64,000 bases of DNA, from NCBI GenBank assembly GCA_020746995.1, contig JAGPXD010000004.1, positions 682,001 through 746,000 on the forward strand, in the 5' to 3' direction. Made by a program: the position numbers and the translations under genes. This document shows positions 44,037 to 54,364 of this stretch, one piece after another. Numbering within the stretch: position 1 is the first letter of the stretch; the number at the start of each line of letters is the position of its first letter. Source of the stretch: Plectosphaerella cucumerina (lineage: Eukaryota; Ascomycota; Sordariomycetes; Glomerellales; Plectosphaerellaceae). The notes under the pieces are model-generated. The model did no database searches, had not been told where the DNA came from, and saw only the letters and a list, made by a program, of their open reading frames with translations.

Positions 44037-44375
44037 GGTGCTGGGGGAGCGCAACGGGGCGCGGTCGTCAGGTGGATTTGGTGGGATGGAAGACGAAGCT
44101 GGCGGTCGCGATGGGAAGCTCGAGTTGACGCGGTTTCTGGTCCACTTTTCAAGAGGCGCTAAGACCAGGCTGTCCAAGCGTCTTTGGCCCCGCCATCTCG
44201 GAGGGAAACGACGCTAGAAGCGCGGCACCTGCAAAAGTGCCGAGGCTCGACTTTCTTCTCAAGACATCACTCCAGCCAGAACAGATGCTGGTCTCAAACA
44301 CGCAACGCAAACTTCGTTCATGCAATCATTTCTATTTACATTTCCTTGAACAGATTCTACCATCTAGTAGGTCCT
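44037..44375. other. Intergenic region between L-amino-acid oxidase and tfb5
   Basis: 339 bp between two minus-strand genes, holding the terminator of the oxidase gene and the promoter of tfb5. Nothing else is seen. Confidence 0.6.
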
Positions 44376-46499
44376 CTACACATCAATCCAGCGAGCCATC
44401 CATTTGTTGGTAATCTGCTTCGCCTCATCCACCAGTCCCATATCCAGCAACAACTGCACCGTACCCCTCGTCGCGCTCTCCAGCGCGCTGAAGATCCACG
44501 TGTGCGTGAAAGTCGCCGCCTCACCAATGAAGACGGTGTTGAACTCGGTCTGGTAGAACGCAGGCAGGTACAGGTGCTGCTGCGCAAAGATCTGCATCGT
44601 GAAAGCGCCGGCGTGGTGCTCGTCCTGCTCCCAGCAGTGGCGGGCGTAGTTGCCCGTCCAGTTCTCCTCGACGACCTCGGCGCCGTGCACCTCGGCGAGG
44701 GCGCGCTTGATGTAGGCCATGTGCTCGGCCTCGGGCATGGCGCAGGCGACAGTCGCCTCGTAGTCGGAGATGTACGAGGCGAGCATCGTGCCGGGACCGG
44801 TGGCGTTGAGCTGCCATGAGGGGTAGCAGACCTGGCCGAGCTGGGGGGAGGTGATGCGCGTGCAGCCGCCGAGGATGGGGCGGTCGAGGTGTTCCCAGAA
44901 CCGGGTCTTGAACTGGACGGCGACCTTGGCGGCGTTGGCGAAGAGGGTGCGGTCGATGCTGCGCTTGAGGAGGCTGGAATAGGGGGGCAGCTTCCAGAAC
45001 TTCATGAGGTTGAGGGGCACGCTGTTGAGGACGTAGTCGAAGCGGTCGACCTGGTCCACCGTGGAAAAGGGCTCGGCGCCGGTGGGCCGCCAGGAGACGG
45101 AGACGGTCTTGTTGCAGGCGTTGTAGTGGATGCCGTTGACCTTTGTGCCGTAGCGGATGCGGCCATCGAGAAGGGGCTCAAAGGCGGCGGGGAGGCGGCT
45201 CAGGCCGCCCTGGATGGTGAGCCACTTGCTGGCGAGGAAGTAGACCGTCTCGTACTCCCACATGGGCCAGTAGATGTGGTTGGGGGTGACCTCGTCGGTG
45301 GTGTTGAGGTCTGTGCGGATGACGTCGCGGAGGTAGGAGACCTCGGAGTAGTCGAACATGCCGTCGTCCTTGGCCTGCTTGTAGGCGGCGAAGATGTTGG
45401 TGGCGTACATCTTGACGCGCTCGGGGGAGAGGCCCTTGAAGTCGTCGAGGGCGGTGATGGCCTCGGCGGCGGCGGTGGCGTTGGAGTAGACGGCCTTGAC
45501 CTGGAGGGAGGGGTCGGCGGCGACCTCGGCGCGGCTGAGGAAGGTGCCGTCGGCGCGGCGGTTGGGGTTGTCGACGGGGGTGTTGGGGTTGGACTGGATC
45601 CAGTCCCAGAACTTGACTTGGACGGCGTCGTTGCCGGCGTTCAGCTCGTTGAGGACATCGGCGAGCTGGAAGACCATCTTTTGGTCGTTGATGGGGAAGG
45701 TCTCGTTGGTCTCGGCGTCGGTAATCTCAAAGGGGAACCGCATGGGGCCGAGCTCGTGGTACTGGCCCTCCTCGGGGGTGGTGCCGTTGAGGTAGACGGT
45801 CCTGATGCGGCCGCCGACGCGTTCAGACGACTCGAGGATCTTCCAGTTGCGGATGCCGACGGAGTCGAGAAGAAGCTGGCGGCTGTTAGTCCCATGGTCT
45901 CAGGAACGGCGTGGAATTGGACTCACCGAGGACATGAGTCCCGAGATGCCGCCGCCGAGAATGCCGAAGCTCTTGGACTTGGCCGAGGCGACAAAAGCCT
46001 CATCGGGCTGCTTCTGCTGCAGGTAGGCAACGCCGTCGAACCACATGCTGTCGGTACCGGCAACATCGACGAACGACTTCCTCTCGCTGCGGCGAGCCAT
46101 GCGCTTCGCCACGACAAGCTCCTCCGACTGGCCGACGAGCTCATCATCGACAAAAGCGCGGAGACAGCCGGGAGCCGCATCGTCAGGGGTCAGCCAGACG
46201 AACTTGGTAGGGCGGCGCTTCTCGTGCTCGGCGTGGCGCTCAGCCAGCGGGTGGGCACCGACGTGAGTCGAACCGATGCGCTGGCCGGCGGTGGCGACGT
46301 CGGCCTCGGCGTCGCAGGAGCCGTAAGTGATGGTCAGCTCGCCATCGACGGGGCCGGTGTACTCGACCACGACGTTCTGAGCGCTGCCAGGGCTGAACTT
46401 CGAGGGGGACACGAAGGTCAGGGCGGGCTGGGCCAAGGGACTGGCGGCGGCCGAGGAAAGGCTTCCCAGGAGGGGGAGGAGGCTGATCGTGGACCGCAT
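44376..46499 (-). CDS. Secreted L-amino-acid oxidase (flavin amine oxidase)
   Basis: An FAD enzyme that oxidatively deaminates L-amino acids to keto acids, ammonia and hydrogen peroxide, used by fungi to scavenge nitrogen. Exons 46499-45927 and 45875-44376 give 690 residues. A signal peptide is clear at about 1-20 (MRSTISLLPLLGSLSSAAAS). After an N-terminal beta-rich extension of about 160 residues comes the dinucleotide-binding motif GILGGGISGLMSS (about 179-191), then the ESSERVGGRIRT motif, as in the fungal LAAO/monoamine-oxidase fold. The C-terminal FAD-contact segment is FIGEAATFTHTWIFSALESA. The intron has GTGAGT and two possible acceptors; only the distal CGCCAG keeps frame. Length and N-terminal extension match Neurospora/Aspergillus LAAO rather than polyamine oxidase. 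Confidence 0.92.
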
Positions 46500-48010
46500 G
46501 GCGAGGGATGTGAGCTTGAGAGGCGTGGCGAACAGGAACTGTCATGTCTGCCGGGGGAAGGACGGGGGGTATATATACTCCCGGCGAACATCGCAGCTAC
46601 CCCCTGCCCGTCTAGACCGAACGTCGAACACGACTGCAGGTTGATCATGACCACACGTTACCTAGACCCCGGGCACACGTTGAACCCCGGCACCGGTCCG
46701 ACAGCAGGGTCGAATCCCGCCCGAACGGGTCCCTCCTCCGCCGCCTCGCATATCAGAGGACATGTTCCCCTCGATAGCTCATCCGCAGCGACGATAACGG
46801 GTTGCTTAGCAGCGCTGACCTGGCCGAGATTGTGTGTGTCAAGGGTCTGACTCGCCGACGGGAAGATAGAGAGAGACAGCTGCATCTCCAGGGTTGGTGA
46901 TGTTGCATTCGGGGGCTCCAGTGTCATGCGCAGAGTGACCACGATATGCGGTGGTGTTGCGGGGTGCGCCGGGGCAACTGGTCGTCGGACGGGGGCGAAC
47001 GGCCGGGGTCCTTCACCAAAAACCCTCACGCCGTTTGTCTTGGCGGCCCACCGTCTGCGGCCCGGCTTTCGGGGAGGCGCTGGGAGTGCTGTGCTTTTTC
47101 TTATCTCTCTCCTCTCGGGCTTGGCCCGCCGACGACGTCTCAATCTCGCATACCTCGAAATGCCGACTGATAGGCAAACTGTCGGTTCGCCGATGTCGCA
47201 GGCTTCTACAATGGCTGAGTTGACGATCAAGAAGAAACGAAGGAACAAAACAAGGTCGTGTCGGCGACGGCGACCCTGGTCTGGACTTGAAGGAAATGCA
47301 GATCCCAGGCATGCTCCGGACCCGAGGCCATCAAGGTACTTGACCCAGACCGCTAGTCCCGGCGAGAGACATGTACCGAGCCCGGCTCCCCAATGGGAGG
47401 GTTTTCTTTGCAGATTGACTCCCGTTTTAACTTCCTGATTGAGTTGGTTTTCGCATGCCGGACCCTTGCAGCGGGAGGCGTGAACCAGGGATTGATTTTT
47501 TGCTAGTTTTTTTCTTGGGGAATTGCTGGCCTTCCGGGTGCTCAAGTTGCATCGGGCATGCATCGGTCGGGACCTGCGCCGGCTTCTGGAAGCAAGGTGA
47601 CCGGGGTGACATTTGCGACGTCATGGGCAGGACCTCGATGGATGAAGGGGAATGAACTCTCTTCGAAGTTCTCGAATTGAGTCTTGCAGCTACCTAATCA
47701 ATCATCTGCTGGGTGCTGATGATCTAACCCTGGTGTTTATCAAATGTTGATGATGCCCAGTGGTTGGTGGTCTCATCACAACATCCACACCGACTCACAT
47801 TGATATCACTGGAGGTTTATCAACGGCAAAGCAGATAAACGTTTTCTGTAATAGCATACTTATATTCGTCAAAGATGGATTGAATGAAAATGGAGGTGGT
47901 GGCGGCCCCAGCCGAGCGCCATGGTGGTCGAAATCTGCTGAAAGCCACAATCGATTTCAAGTCGCGAATACAGCATTTCTCAACGTTCACCACACCAACC
48001 CATCTCGACA
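46500..48010. other. Divergent intergenic region
   Basis: A 1.5-kb stretch between the minus-strand oxidase gene and the plus-strand membrane-protein gene. It contains the oxidase TATA box and GATA-like sites. The side next to 48010 is AT-richer. No gene is supported. Confidence 0.55.
46570..46577 (-). promoter_or_regulatory. TATA box of the L-amino-acid oxidase gene
   Basis: A perfect TATATATA lies about 70 bp upstream of the oxidase ATG, in a GTATATATAC context. Farther upstream are GATA-type sites, AGATAG at 46864-46869 and TTATCT at 47101-47106, which could bind a nitrogen regulator of the AreA/NIT2 class. That link is inferred from the known nitrogen control of fungal LAAO. Confidence 0.6.
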
Positions 48011-48982
48011 ATGCTCTCAGTCAAGTATCACCTCGGCTAGTGGGCCATCGCTCTCGCCGCAGTTGGCATCCACCAGCTTCTGCTCCTCATCCCCGGCACG
48101 GTCCTTGCTCAACAAGTTGCCCTGCTCCCTCTAACAGGATGCACCGTCTACACCTCCTGGACATGGCACCCCAACGAAAAGAAGAAGACCACCCTGCAGC
48201 TCTACATTCACCAGGCCATGGTAGCACATCTCCTGATCGCCTTGGGTTCCGCGGTGGACTGGTACCAGATGCCGGAAAACATGCCGAAGCCCACGGTTTT
48301 GATCCATGCCCTCCTCGCCTTCATGGTCGTCGGCAATCTCGAGGCCATCCGTCAGAACGCAAGTACCTCCTCAAAGTCACACAGTCACACAACTAACCCC
48401 CTGAGTAGAGGAGGGACATTGAACCCATGGCATATACTTTCCTGCCATTCATGCCACGATGCAATTTCGCCCAGTTCAGCGACAACCTCATGGTTGAACT
48501 TTTCTGCCTTGCTGCCCCCCTCATGGGTCTGCTGCTCTGCGCCGTTCATCTGCTCACAGATGTGGCACTTTGGAGGATCTGGGGCATATCGAAGAAAGAA
48601 ATCGCTCCGTACTTCCCGCAATGTATGCCGGCGGACTTGCAGGCCCATGGACGCGTGGGAAGCGCCATCGTCTCCATGATTCTGGGAAGCCCCTTTATAG
48701 ACACGGCCGAAACGGCAAGTTGCTTTCAGAAATGCACCCCATCAGATTGTGGCTGACGTTTGCTTCCAGCTATTTTACGTGGTCGCCAGGAAAATCGTCC
48801 CCGAGCGGCGTGGATGGGTGCCGGAGGCGGGGGCGTTGTTCCATCCGCAGTGGCCGAGGTCGGTGAATACGCTTACTATAGATCAGGGCCTCTTCGGCTG
48901 GTTAGTGTGGGTGTGGTTTTCTCGCCGCAAGCAGATTGCCCAGCTCGGAGCGGATCAAGGGCAGGGTCACATCGTGGCCTGA
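48011..48982 (+). pseudogene. Multispanning membrane protein of unknown function with an in-frame TAG at codon 10
   Basis: Exons 48011-48358, 48409-48714 and 48770-48982 form one frame of about 288 codons with four or five membrane spans: residues about 11-32, 68-90, 97-114, 135-160 and a weaker one near 255-265. I do not recognise the family, but hydrophobicity and splice consistency make it look like a real gene. Two oddities stand out. The frame has TAG at 48038-48040, just after the presumed start MLSVKYHLG and right before the first span. Both introns begin GCAAGT, so they appear to be GC-AG introns. Other starts are the in-frame ATG at 48218, which would lose span 1, or an undetected upstream exon using the TAG as its acceptor. 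The upstream sequence shows no clear donor. Confidence 0.6.
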
Positions 48983-49314
48983 TCAGTCTGGCCAGACGGT
49001 GACATGGTTTCGTCTGGAAGGAAAGTGCTGATCGGGGCATCGATCTGCAGTATTTCATCTTAGGTAGCCTCAATGCAGTTGGCAGTACGCGAGGCCGAAA
49101 GATGACGGGAGACTTTGGGACAGCGTGGCAGCCGTGGCTTGTGCCAGTGGATGACTGGATGTCACCCGATCACTCAAGTCAGGGGCAGCTCAGATGCCGA
49201 CCTGGCATCTGAAAGAGGCTCCAGTCTCTGCTTTGCAGCTAGATGCCAAGGAAGATGGCCATCAAATCCAAATGAATATCGCCTCAGAAACACGTCGGTT
49301 CACCAACTGCCTTC
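48983..49314. other. Convergent 3' region
   Basis: 332 bp between the convergent membrane-protein and Zn2Cys6 factor genes. Nothing is recognised. Confidence 0.55.
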
Positions 49315-50681
49315 TCAAAGAGAAGCCCCCCTCAGAGCCAGCCAGCCCTTGGCCTCATCTCTGCCCATGACCGAAGCCAGGAAGATCTTGCCCAGCTCAT
49401 CAATGTCATCGCTCTTCGCATCCTCCAGCATCCCCACCACAGCATCCATCCTGTCTCGTCAGCCACTCCTTCTCCAGATAGTAAGAGCAGACTCACTGGT
49501 CCCCTTGCACAACATAATGCCTCTTATCCCTCCACGCAAGTGCAAAATCAACAGGGTCCCCCGCCCTCCACAAATGCGCCGACAGCGTGACAGACCGGCT
49601 GACATATTTGTTAGTGTTACACTGCGTCAGCTCGCCGCGGACGAAACGGTGCGCGACGACGAAGAACAGGATCATAGCCAGGGTGCGCCGGGCCGACTCC
49701 ATGAATATCCACGATAGCCAGAAGTCGCGCGCAGCGGCGACGGGGTAGAGGGGCAAGGCGTCGGGGGTTTCGTCTGGGTCGTGGAAGGTGATGTGAGGCA
49801 GGAGGGCGTAGGCGGACTCTTCGAGGTGGGGGATGGTGGCGTCGTAGCTGAGGCGGACGCGAGGGTCGGGATCGGAGAGACGGAGGGTTTGGTACATGAA
49901 GAGGGCTTGGGCGCGGGCGAGAAGGTCTAGGGGGAGGGTGGGAGGGGGGCTGGAGAGGAGGTCTTGGACGCGGCTTTCGATACAGTCTCGGATCACTCTG
50001 GTGTTGCGATCGTTTCTCGCAGCGTGGAGGGCGGCGGAGGAGACGGCGTCTGCACAGCCGGTAAGCGGCAAGATGGGTATAGAAGACGGCCAACTCACCC
50101 TGCATTGACCGGGGCATGCCGTCGTCGTACAGATGGGCGTGACACCAGGGCATCTGGTTCTCAAAGACCATCATGCGAGGGGCGGCGATGACCTGGTCGA
50201 CACCGTACTGTAGCCGTGAGGTGAGAGCCCTGGTTCTCTGAGCGTCGGTTGTAAGACGAGAGGGTACTAGAGCGAGGGTAGCCGTTGTCGGCGGTGATGG
50301 ATTGATCACATCCAAAGCCCGACCGGGTTCGAGCGATGGACCAGCTTCGAGGTCCATGAAGTTCGAATCAAGGCCCCCAAACAGGTCGTCAGACGGTCCC
50401 AGCATGTCAAAGGAGACCTGAGGCGAGGTTGACAAGTCGAGCAAGTCAACACCACGGTGATTGACAGAGGCCGAGGGCGTAAGAGTGGTGGCAGAAACGA
50501 CCACAGGCGGTCGTCTGGGTCTCGCGCCCGGCGGATATTGGCAATCAATCGTCCGCTGTGCACATCGCTGACAGGCGGGCGTGGCTTGGTCGCAGCGCCG
50601 TCGGGCCCTGGTGCAGGCCAGGCAGGACTTGCGCCGCGGAGGCGGGTCGTCGCGCTCGAGAGATGTTTTGGTCGGAGGCAT
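49315..50681 (-). CDS. Zn(II)2Cys6 fungal transcription factor
   Basis: A fungus-specific DNA-binding regulator. Exons 50681-50099, 50049-49497 and 49450-49315 give 423 residues. The binuclear zinc cluster is at residues 20-47 with spacing C-X2-C-X6-C-X6-C-X2-C-X6-C (CLACTRARRRC...), preceded by a basic stretch. No coiled coil is obvious after it. The C-terminal half (about 195-423) is a helical regulatory region with an ALFMYQTLRL / FWLSWIFMESARRT pattern seen in small Zn2Cys6 factors. Introns have strong donors (GTGAGT, GTGAGT); the last is only 46 nt. The gene is divergent from the adjacent NmrA-like gene, with 357 bp between the two ATGs, which suggests it may control that gene. Confidence 0.9.
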
Positions 50682-51038
50682 GGCGGGGGTGAGCAGGCTC
50701 GATGGAATGAGATGGCGGGCTTGACGCTGAAGATGGACGATGAGCGCGCGGCGGGGTTCCGGCGCTGAAGTTGGTGGTGTTGAGGTCAAGTTTGAGGCAC
50801 GGCGGGGCTCCGCCGCGCAATGGGGCCCCTGAGACGGCCCGGATGTCAGGGGTCAGGGGTAAAGGGGCGGGATGCCGCGATCCGCGGCGGAACTGAGCAG
50901 CGCATCTACAAACAGATGGAAGTTTTGGTGAATATAAGATGCCTTGTTTCTGCCTTTATCATCAACTCAGATCACCATCACTGGAACTTGAACATCAGTC
51001 CTCAATCTCACTCAAACACCTCATTCATCCCCTCCAAC
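50682..51038. promoter_or_regulatory. Bidirectional promoter between the Zn2Cys6 factor and NmrA-like genes
   Basis: A 357-bp region separates the two divergent ATG codons. CGG/CCG triplets of the kind bound by Zn2Cys6 proteins are present, for example around 50808-50840 and 50880, but they are also frequent by chance in GC-rich DNA. No single operator can be assigned. Confidence 0.5.
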
Positions 51039-51959
51039 ATGTCCACCCCCACCGTCTTCGTCACCACGGCCACCGGCACACAAGGATCCGCCGTGTGCCG
51101 TCACCTCCGCCGGCTCGGCTGGTCCGTCCGTGCCACGGCGCGCGATCCCTCCTCCAGCCCGGCCCGGGCCCTCGCCGGCCTCGGCGTCTCCATAACCCCG
51201 GGTTCTTACGACGACGAGGCGGCCCTGACCGCCGCCATCGCCGGGTGCTCCATGCTCTTCCTCGCCCTCGTCCCAGATTACAGAAACATGGACAACGAGC
51301 GCATCTGGGCCACCCGCATTCTCCGCATCGCCCGCGCTGCGGGTGTCACCCACGTCGTCTACTCGAGCTCCATCAGCGCCGATGCCCCGGAGCTGCGCGG
51401 CCTGACCCTGCCGCCCGATCACATGTTCTTCAAGATGCTCTTCAGCAAGAACATCGTCGAGGGCATCGTCCGCCGTGCAGGGTTTCCCCTCTGGACGATA
51501 CTCCGCCCAGGCTTCTTCATGTCCAACCTCCTCGACCCGAAAGTTCGGATGTATCCTGAGCTCTTCGAGAGGAACACCTGGCTGACGGGCATGACTCCCG
51601 AGACCAAAATCGGCTTCATCGACCCGGAAGACATTGCGGCTTTCGCTGTGGCGGCACTGCAGGACCCGGAGAGGTTCGGAGGACGAGAGATCAACCTCGT
51701 GGGGGAGAGGTTGACCCCTGGTCAGGCCATGGAGGCACTGTCGGCTGCTGTCGGAAGAACCATCCAAGCGGAATTCTACACGGAAGAGGAAATCGCCACC
51801 AGAATGGCCACAAACCCTCTCATTGGGGCCCAGGTCGCTCTTCGCGACGGAGAGAAGTTTGCCGACGTGGACGAGGTCAAGTCCTGGGGGATTCCGATGG
51901 GAACATTGAAGGCATTCCTGGAGCGCGAGAACGCCGTGGTGCAGGAGACATACAATTGA
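51039..51959 (+). CDS. NmrA-like NAD(P)-binding protein (atypical SDR)
   Basis: An intronless 306-residue protein of the NmrA/isoflavone-reductase-like atypical SDR group. These are either NAD(P)-sensing regulators, like Aspergillus NmrA, or reductases in secondary metabolism. The N-terminal Rossmann motif is VFVTTATGTQGSAV (6-19). The active-site region of classical SDRs is degenerate: THVVYSSS is present, but there is no clear YxxxK, which argues for a sensor or non-canonical enzyme. Later segments WTILRPGFFMSNLL and GFIDPEDIAAFAVAAL are typical of the family. The ATG at 51039 has an A at -3 and is the natural family start. Its divergent partner is a Zn2Cys6 factor. Confidence 0.92.
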   Translation: MSTPTVFVTTATGTQGSAVCRHLRRLGWSVRATARDPSSSPARALAGLGVSITPGSYDDEAALTAAIAGCSMLFLALVPDYRNMDNERIWATRILRIARAAGVTHVVYSSSISADAPELRGLTLPPDHMFFKMLFSKNIVEGIVRRAGFPLWTILRPGFFMSNLLDPKVRMYPELFERNTWLTGMTPETKIGFIDPEDIAAFAVAALQDPERFGGREINLVGERLTPGQAMEALSAAVGRTIQAEFYTEEEIATRMATNPLIGAQVALRDGEKFADVDEVKSWGIPMGTLKAFLERENAVVQETYN

Positions 51960-52669
51960 AGTAGGGGTCTTGCTTTGTAACCAGTCTCTGGGGATCTACT
52001 GTGCTTTTTCCAAGAAATGTCTTTAGTACATGCCAAGCCATGTCAACCGAGAAGCGTCACGTTGCATGGCACTGGCAGGACTCGGCGATGGAACATGCGA
52101 AACACGGTTCCAAATTCTAGCGCACTTCTACAACACAAAAATGTGTCAATCGCCCTGACAGACACTGCCATTGCTCCTCATGCGCGGACTCATCGCCGAT
52201 GTCTCCGGCCAACCAGCTCCCATCCGGGCCGCAACGCCAGCCCGCCCGCCGGAAGCGGATTTGGAATCCGAACGGCAAACCGAAAGCATGCCACCACCCA
52301 CCTCGGCAAGAAGCCTCCTCGGCGGCAGCCGTGCTCCATAATCCGCTAAAAGAGGCTCAGTGAGACAAAGCCAACGATCATTTTGGCCTAGGGCCCTCTT
52401 CGGCAGCTTCCTCTGCCGGAAGAGCCAGTTCTGTTTTTAAACAGCCTCCCCCCGCAGGAATGCGGGCTTTTCATGGAGGTGTTCCGAAAATGCATTCTGA
52501 CATCGCCCTACTACCATTCTGCTGACCTCTTCCACGCCAACCTCCCGCCCAAGGGCGCTCACCACCCCCTCCACGACGAAATAGCTGCTGCATTGCAGCA
52601 GGAATGGGTGCCAGATATGGCTTCCTCATACCGGACACGTACGTCCGGAGAATTCCCAGCCAGTCCGAC
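51960..52669. other. Intergenic region upstream of the membrane-protein gene at 52670
   Basis: 710 bp between two plus-strand genes. An ATG at 52604 is in frame with the next gene and would add 22 residues, but the family usually starts near the later ATG. Nothing else is recognised. Confidence 0.5.
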
Positions 52670-53872
52670 ATGAACACCTCCAGCCTCTTCACCGGCTTCG
52701 CTCTCGCCCTGGCTGTCTTCACCGCTATCAACGCCAGCAAGCAATCATGGCGCTCGTGGAAGCGAGCACGGCGCGTCACGGCGTATTCTGCCATGATCTG
52801 GGGTGTCTGGATCTCGTCCATGCTGCTTGGTTTTCTTGCATGGTTTTTTCAGAGGCAATATATTGATCCAAGGTCAGTTTCTTCGGGATGACCTCATCTC
52901 GACTTTTTGCTAACGCATGATGCTGCAGCTTTGGCTTCTACTTTTCAATCGGTACGACCTCCGAGATAAAGTACACAAGACTTCAGCACTAACACAGCTC
53001 CAGCACTCTTCTGGGCAATCCAGGTCCAGCTCCTCCTCCAAATCATCATCAACCGCGTCGGCCTCCTCATGGTCCCCGGCCAAGCGACCAAACTCAAGTG
53101 GATTGTCTTTCTAATAATCCTGATTATTAACATCTCCGTGTTCATCATCTGGTTGCCCGCTCGTCTACAAATCAATCGTCGCTGGATCCGCGCCAACGAG
53201 ATCTGGGATCGATGCGAAAAGGTCATCTTCTCTATCGTCGACGGCTGCCTCAACGGCTACTTCATCTATCTCACTCGGACCTGTCTCATCAACAATGGCT
53301 TGAAAAAGTACAAGACCTTGTTCCACGTCAATCTGATTCTCGTCACCATATCCATGTCCCTTGATGTAATTCGCGGTCCTAAAACTTCCGCTTGCCCAGG
53401 CTAACCTTAACCTCCCAGGTTGCCCTCATCGGACTCATGTCATTACCTAGCGGCCTTGTGTGAGTCGACCAATGATTCCTCTTTGATTACACCACTTACA
53501 CCATCTAGCTACCTCTCTTTCCACCCCGTAGTATACCTGTCGAAACTGCAAATCGAGATGAAGATGGCCGAGCTCATCACGAAGCTCGTGCGGAGCACCG
53601 GTGTTCGAGGCAGTCAAGACATCGACTACATCGAAAACACAAACAGCGACTCCCACTCGGTGGCCAACGACAAGAGAAGCAATCCCAACCCGCTATCCCA
53701 TGACCCAATCCTCAACAGAAGCGCCCAAGGTCCTGTCATCACGGATCTCCATGAAGATGTCGAGCTTGGGAGCAGTGAGGACTCAGAGTCGCATGCGGGA
53801 CAGACGGCCGTGGAGCGAGACTGCGTGCTGGAAGCCGGCCCGTTAGGTCCCAGGAAGAGCATGCCTTCATGA
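52670..53872 (+). CDS. Fungal multispanning integral membrane protein, function unknown
   Basis: Five exons (52670-52872, 52929-52951, 53004-53365, 53419-53459, 53509-53872) give 330 residues. About seven hydrophobic segments lie in the first 235 residues, including GFALALAVFTAI, WGVWISSMLLGFLAWFF, FIIWLPARLQI and VALIGLMSLPSGLVYL, followed by a hydrophilic, acidic, probably disordered cytosolic tail. It resembles a widespread Ascomycota family of putative 7TM proteins that share QLLLQIIINRVGLLM and NEIWDRCEKVIF; none has an established function that I know of. Exon 2 is a 23-nt mini-exon, supported by frame continuity and by the family sequence on both sides. A start at 52604 is possible. 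Confidence 0.82.
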
Positions 53873-54364
53873 CGATGTACGAGAGAAACTTTGAGCGACT
53901 GTTTTAAGGATTCCCCAATGCCATTTTGAATTGACGTACTGAGACCCATGGTGAAGATGAATCATGCAGGAGATGAGGAATGCTTCCAACATTGGCTCAC
54001 TGCGCCGGGCCGGTGTCAATGCCCCGAGCAATTGGCACCACAGAATAAACGATTTGTCGTCTTCATTGATGCTACCATCCGTCTGTGACACAAAGCGACC
54101 GGATTTGGTCTCGCTCTCTGTTCATTTACAGACAAGTCTCCGAGCAGCGGGGACGGGTGTCCCCGGAGCTCTGTATCTCGGCCATGTGAAAGCATTCGTT
54201 CTGTGTCAATGAGGCCGATGAGCTTTCTTCCGGGGCTTGGAGCGGCAATTTTCAGTCTACGGAGCCATGGTAGTGGGCTTGTTCATCACAGGAGCAACCG
54301 TATTGATATCAGTGACTTAAGTGGACTTTCCGAGGTCGTGGTAATGCCGCTTCTCACCAGCCCC
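53873..54364. other. Convergent 3' region
   Basis: 492 bp between two convergent genes; no gene or structured element is recognised. Confidence 0.55.

Noticed and set aside
46700..46730. tRNA-like T-arm sequence GGGTCGAATCCC
   Set aside because: It lacks one base of a normal T-loop, and no acceptor stem, D-arm or anticodon arm can be folded upstream.
44889..46850. 653-residue plus-strand frame antisense to the L-amino-acid oxidase
   Set aside because: Val/Gly/Asp/Glu-rich sequence is the usual mirror of a GC-rich coding strand, and the minus-strand gene has a signal peptide, FAD motifs and a clean intron.
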